Source: G963665495 sp963667575 (GTDB lineage: Bacteria; Desulfobacterota; Desulfovibrionia; Desulfovibrionales; Desulfovibrionaceae). Taken from it: DNA of 64,000 nucleotides. Positions within the stretch are counted from its first letter, which is position 1; the number at the start of each line of letters is the position of its first letter. Of the stretch, positions 60,709 to 64,000 are shown one piece after another. The translations under genes and the position numbers were made by a program. The DNA is taken from contig CAXXHY010000033.1 of NCBI GenBank assembly GCA_963667575.2, forward strand, positions 78,556 to 142,555, written 5' to 3'. Under the pieces are notes generated by a model. It saw only the letters and a list, made by a program, of their open reading frames with translations. It was not told the origin of the DNA and searched no databases.

Positions 60709-61610
60709 GAGCGCCCCCTCTTCGAACGTCCCGATGGGGCAGTGCGCTCAGACCGGACAGTTCTGGCCTGGATCCAGCGCAGAGCCAGATTTACCAGGGC
60801 GCTGGTGACAAGCAGAATCAGCCCGGCCGCGAACAGGGACTGATAGGCCAGGCTGTGGCTGTCCGTGGCCACCACCAGGGCGATATGCGCGGTGAGCGCC
60901 CGCAGGGAATCCAGCAACGAGCCAGTCAACTGCGGCGCATTGCCCGCCAGCATCAACGGGATCATGGTGTCGCCGAAAGCCCTGCCGAATCCCAGCACTG
61001 CCGCGGCAAGAAATCCGCGCCTGGACATGGGGATAACCAGATAGAGCAGCTTTTGCGCCCGGGTAATGCCCAGGGCCGCGGCTGTGATGCGTACCTGGGG
61101 TTCGGCCACCTGGAACTGGCTGTGCAGCATCAGCACCACCGTGGGCAGCACCAGAACGGACAACCCCAGCAAGGCGGCCAGCCAGGAAAACCCGCTGCCG
61201 TGATGAAAAACGTTCCGCAGCAGGGGCACCAGCACGAAAACGGCCACAAAGCCGTAGACCACCGTGGGCACGCTGGTCATCAGCTGGATGGTCCGCATGA
61301 CCAGCAACGCCGGGCGCCTGGGGCCCATGCCGTGCGCAACGCAGCAGATTCCCACCCCCAGGGGGAATGCCAGCAGCAGCGCCGAACAGGCCAGCACAAA
61401 CGAAGCCGCAATCATGGGCAGAATGCCGAACTGCTCCTGAAACGGTTTCCAGTCCCAGCTGAACAATTGCTCGAGCGCCTGCGGATGCAGCAGGGGCAGA
61501 CAAAAATAGATCAGAAACAAAAACAGGGCCAGGACCACGGACGCGGATAGCAGCGCGGAAAACCTGACTGCCCAGACAAAGATGCGTTGATTGAACGGTA
61601 CGGAAGACAT
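60705..61610 (-). CDS. pstC: Phosphate ABC transporter permease PstC
   Basis: A 301-residue permease, partner of PstA. Recognisable segments are FPLGVGICCVAHGMGPRR, MTSVPTVVYGFVAVFVLVPLL, ALGITRAQKLLYLVIPMSRRGFLAAAVLGFGRAFGDTM (coupling loop). It is 44 bp downstream of pstS. About six membrane helices. Confidence 0.94.
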   Translation of the reverse strand: MSSVPFNQRIFVWAVRFSALLSASVVLALFLFLIYFCLPLLHPQALEQLFSWDWKPFQEQFGILPMIAASFVLACSALLLAFPLGVGICCVAHGMGPRRPALLVMRTIQLMTSVPTVVYGFVAVFVLVPLLRNVFHHGSGFSWLAALLGLSVLVLPTVVLMLHSQFQVAEPQVRITAAALGITRAQKLLYLVIPMSRRGFLAAAVLGFGRAFGDTMIPLMLAGNAPQLTGSLLDSLRALTAHIALVVATDSHSLAYQSLFAAGLILLVTSALVNLALRWIQARTVRSERTAPSGRSKRGRS

Positions 61611-61654
61611 GGGAAATTGTGGCGGAGCGCATAGCGCCCCGCCCTGTCAGAATA

Positions 61655-62488
61655 TTATTTGTGCAAGGGTATGAAACCGGCTTTTTTGATGATCTCCACG
61701 CAATCCGGCCCCATGATGTAATCCACGAATTCCTTGACTATGCCCTTGGGTTCGCCCTTGGTGTTCATGTAGAGCTTACGGACCACGGGATAACCTCCGG
61801 CTTTGGCAGTATCCTGGTTAACATCCACGCCGTCAAGTTTCGGAGCTTTGACCGTGCCGTCCAGATGGCCGATGCTCACGTATCCGATGCCGCCCGGATC
61901 ACGCGAAATAGCGGTTTTCATGGCGCCGTTGGACGGGACAACATTGGCGGAAACAGCGATTTCACCCTTGTCCAGGAGCTTTTTCCAATAGGTGCTGCGC
62001 GTACCGCTGGCTTCATCACGTGTATAAAGGTTGATGGCCAGATCCGGTCCTCCCACTTCCTTCCAGTTCTTGATCTTTCCGGCAAAAATATCCTTGATCT
62101 GTTCCTTGGTCAGGGATTCGACGGGATTGTCCGCCGCAATCACGGTGGCCACGCCGTCTATGGCAAAGGGAAACAACACCAGGCCGTATTTGGCCACTTC
62201 CGCATCACTGGCCTTGCGCCCGGAATTGCCGATGTTCACCAGCCCTTCGCCCACTTTCTGAATTCCCACACCTGAGCCGCCGCCGGCCACAGTGATCCGG
62301 ATGTCCGGATTCGCCGTCATGATGTTTTTGGCTGCCGCTTCCATTACCGGAATATGAGCCGTGCCTCCGGCAATGGCGATTTCACCTTTTTGACCGGAAA
62401 AAGCGTCTACGCCGGCTGCTACTGCGCCTTGAGCGGTGAAAATCATAAGCATTGTCAGACACAACAGAATGGAAAAACTTTTTTTCAT
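61655..62488 (-). CDS. pstS: Periplasmic phosphate-binding protein
   Basis: A 277-residue binding protein that captures phosphate. Start ATG 62486-62488 follows AAGGATTAGG; a longer in-frame extension upstream lacks a ribosome site. The signal peptide ends near GAVAAG. The phosphate site is represented by VAGGGSGVGIQKVGEG, VNIGNSGRKAS and TRDEASGTRSTYWKKLL. It is the first gene of pstSCAB and is likely induced under phosphate starvation. Confidence 0.95.
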   Translation of the reverse strand: MKKSFSILLCLTMLMIFTAQGAVAAGVDAFSGQKGEIAIAGGTAHIPVMEAAAKNIMTANPDIRITVAGGGSGVGIQKVGEGLVNIGNSGRKASDAEVAKYGLVLFPFAIDGVATVIAADNPVESLTKEQIKDIFAGKIKNWKEVGGPDLAINLYTRDEASGTRSTYWKKLLDKGEIAVSANVVPSNGAMKTAISRDPGGIGYVSIGHLDGTVKAPKLDGVDVNQDTAKAGGYPVVRKLYMNTKGEPKGIVKEFVDYIMGPDCVEIIKKAGFIPLHK

Positions 62489-62854
62489 AAACCTAATCCT
62501 TTTCTTAAAAGTCAGAACAAAACGGGCCATGCGTACTACTCCTGATCCTACCCTCAGGCACTGAATAGTGCAATAAATTGCGCATATTATTGCTATTAAA
62601 CATTCAAATAAATATCTCACTTAATCATTTATTAAACCTATTTCACATTGATGGGAGCAGCAACGCACACTATGAATCCGCCATCCGTTTTTAGACCATT
62701 ATCCCAAAGCAGAGCAGGTGTTGATTTGTACATCAACGGGTTCTCTCGCCAGTCTGTTCGTTCTGTATGATTCAAGAAGCCGGGTTGGAGATCCTGGGGA
62801 GAATATGGTAGCATGTTCCAACATTCATGCTCTTTCACTGCCAAAGGATTTTCG
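62489..62854. other. AT-rich control region of pstS and the next divergent gene
   Basis: A 366-bp gap. On the pstS side the sequence is AT-rich with an inverted repeat GCAATAA ... TTATTGC (62570-62593) and repeated TTTAATA boxes that could be PhoB-type sites, but I cannot match a Pho box with confidence. A 68-codon open frame (62638-62844, minus) has no support as a gene. Confidence 0.4.
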
Positions 62855-63880
62855 ATGAAACAGCTGTTTTTTCTTTGCCTGGCCCTGCTCGCCTTTTTTC
62901 TTGCTCCTGTCTGCCTCGCGGCTCCAGGAGATCAAGGCAGTCTCGAAGAAACCGGTGCGTCAGCGCTGAAAGACGACAAGCTGAGCATCGCCATTCTCGA
63001 GTTCGATGCCGTGAACGAAGACGCCCGAAAAAACAACAAGGGCAGAATGATCAGTGAAATGCTCACCACCGAGGCTTTTCATACGGGGCAGTTCCATGTG
63101 GTGGAGCGGCATCAGATCAAAAAAGTCATGGATGAGATGGAATTCGGCGATTCCGCCTTTTCGGGCGGAGCGGCCCAGAAAATCGGCGAACTGCTGGGAG
63201 CGGACGCCGTCCTCACCGGCTCGGTAAGCGAGTTCCTCGGCGTGCTGCGTATCGATGCCCGGCTCATCAATGTGAAGGACGGACGCATTCTGCTGGCGGA
63301 CAGCGCCCAGGCTCAGCTGACCATGCAGGCCATGTCCCAGGCCGTGAGCACCATCATGGCAAAAATGCTTTCGGCCATGGGCGTCCAGACTGCCGAGCAG
63401 CCCGCAACCACGCCACAGGCACCTGCGGCAAAACTCCTGCGCCCGGCGGCCATCGCGGCTTCATCATCGCTCAAGGCTTCCCGGTACGCGGATTATCTGC
63501 CCGGCAACCTGCTGGATGACAATCCCGAGACCGTATGGGTCGAAGGCCGGAAAGGACCAGGAAAAGGGGAATGGCTGGAGCTGCGTTTCGACCAGCCCCG
63601 CCGTGTGGAAAAAATAGCGATAATGAACGGCTACAATAAAATAGCCGCCAAAGACGGCAGCGACAGATGGCTGCAGAACAGCCGTGTCAAAAAAATCCGG
63701 ATCACGTTTTCCTCTGGTCAGACCATGGAACGTACGCTGGAGGATGTCCGTCAGTGGCAGGAGCTCTCCTTTGCCCCCCTGGAAGCACAAAGCGTACGTA
63801 TTACCATCCTGGAGAACTACCCGGGAAACAAATGGCCCGACGACACCTGCATTTCCGGACTGCGTATTTACGGCAACTGA
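62855..63880 (+). CDS. Exported CsgG-like protein with discoidin-like C-terminus
   Basis: A 341-residue protein starting at ATG 62855 after AAAGGA, with a signal peptide ending near CLAAPG. Residues about 45-190 match the CsgG-like fold (LSIAILEFDAVNEDARKN, GRMISEMLTTEAFHTGQFHVVERHQIKKVMDE, IGELLGADAVLTGSVSEF). After a Pro/Ala linker the last 135 residues resemble an F5/8 type C (discoidin) or NADase-type glycan-binding domain (ASSSLKASRYADYLPGNLLDDNPETVWVEG; CISGLRIYGN). No lipobox cysteine is visible. It may act in assembly or sensing of surface glycans. The 120 bp after it show nothing recognisable. Confidence 0.82.
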   Translation: MKQLFFLCLALLAFFLAPVCLAAPGDQGSLEETGASALKDDKLSIAILEFDAVNEDARKNNKGRMISEMLTTEAFHTGQFHVVERHQIKKVMDEMEFGDSAFSGGAAQKIGELLGADAVLTGSVSEFLGVLRIDARLINVKDGRILLADSAQAQLTMQAMSQAVSTIMAKMLSAMGVQTAEQPATTPQAPAAKLLRPAAIAASSSLKASRYADYLPGNLLDDNPETVWVEGRKGPGKGEWLELRFDQPRRVEKIAIMNGYNKIAAKDGSDRWLQNSRVKKIRITFSSGQTMERTLEDVRQWQELSFAPLEAQSVRITILENYPGNKWPDDTCISGLRIYGN

Positions 63881-64000
63881 GGCCGGATTATGTAGCTGCG
63901 GAGGCCATCGGAGAGCGGATGCAGTGCGAAAAAATATTTCACATTGCAATCCTGAAGAGAGCTGCACAGCACTACAGCACTGTCAGAGCAAAAAATCTTT

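Noticed and set aside
62638..62844. A 68-codon frame between pstS and the CsgG-like gene
   Set aside because: No ribosome site, no recognisable motif, and it overlaps the control region of the divergent gene.
1..64000. CRISPR arrays, insertion sequences, prophage or integron features
   Set aside because: No regularly spaced repeats, transposase or integrase motifs, or attachment-site duplications were seen.

Overview
This 64 kb window is a chromosomal segment whose gene content and protein sequences look like a Desulfovibrio-type (Desulfovibrionales) Gram-negative bacterium. The evidence is indirect: anaerobic ribonucleotide reductase, a wealth of sigma54-linked histidine kinases with stand-alone receivers, a TSUP (TauE-like) anion permease operon, GT-C/TPR membrane proteins, a Maf-type flagellin modification protein and high-GC codon use. 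There is no rRNA, CRISPR array, prophage or insertion sequence; the one tRNA gene is tRNA-Val(GAC).

Region 1 (1-7.1 kb): the C-terminal part of uvrC, an overlapping GT-C/TPR membrane protein, and a sugar ABC transporter in which permease and substrate-binding protein are one polypeptide. Region 2 (7.1-11.8 kb, minus strand): the translation cluster thrS-infC-rpmI-rplT-pheS, with infC apparently starting at a non-AUG ATA inside thrS and pheS ending at a terminator without pheT; then tRNA-Val. Region 3 (11.9-13.7 kb): dgkA and a divergent HxlR regulator/quinone oxidoreductase pair.

Region 4 (13.7-34.4 kb) is a signalling block. An NtrB/NtrC-like pair is followed by two gene sets, each preceded by a GG-N10-GC (-24/-12) sigma54 promoter and a shared 17-bp upstream element. 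Set A: dCache kinase, two single receivers, TSUP permease, unknown membrane protein, PEP-synthase-like protein. Set B: kinase, a DHp-like protein lacking an ATPase domain, two receivers, and (after a hairpin) a degenerate receiver. Between them lie a NarL-type response regulator with a 7TM-DISM kinase (minus strand) and a yiaW-yiaV-arylsulfatase operon.

Region 5 (34.5-39.5 kb): creA lipoprotein, argJ, a composite palindromic repeat with two different but structurally equivalent hairpins, and nrdG-nrdD, which overlap. Region 6 (39.6-47.5 kb): after an AT-rich stretch, an orphan type VI secretion spike module: VgrG with a helical insertion, a DUF2169-pentapeptide fusion, a second pentapeptide protein, DUF3540 and a DUF4150 PAAR-like protein. 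No core T6SS genes are present.

Region 7 (47.6-64 kb): nitroreductase, gadC-gadB acid-resistance pair, a fusion of cysteine synthase to a cysteinyl-tRNA synthetase-like domain that has lost its signature and zinc residues, a Maf protein, a second GT-C/TPR protein, a Tat-exported HD-domain protein, pstSCAB without phoU, and a CsgG-like/discoidin-like exported protein. The strongest candidates for undescribed biology are the CysK-pseudoCysRS fusion, the permease/binding-protein fusion, the twin sigma54 phosphorelay operons with their PEP-synthase-like and kinase-like oddities, the VgrG/DUF2169/pentapeptide module, and the covarying palindromic repeat.
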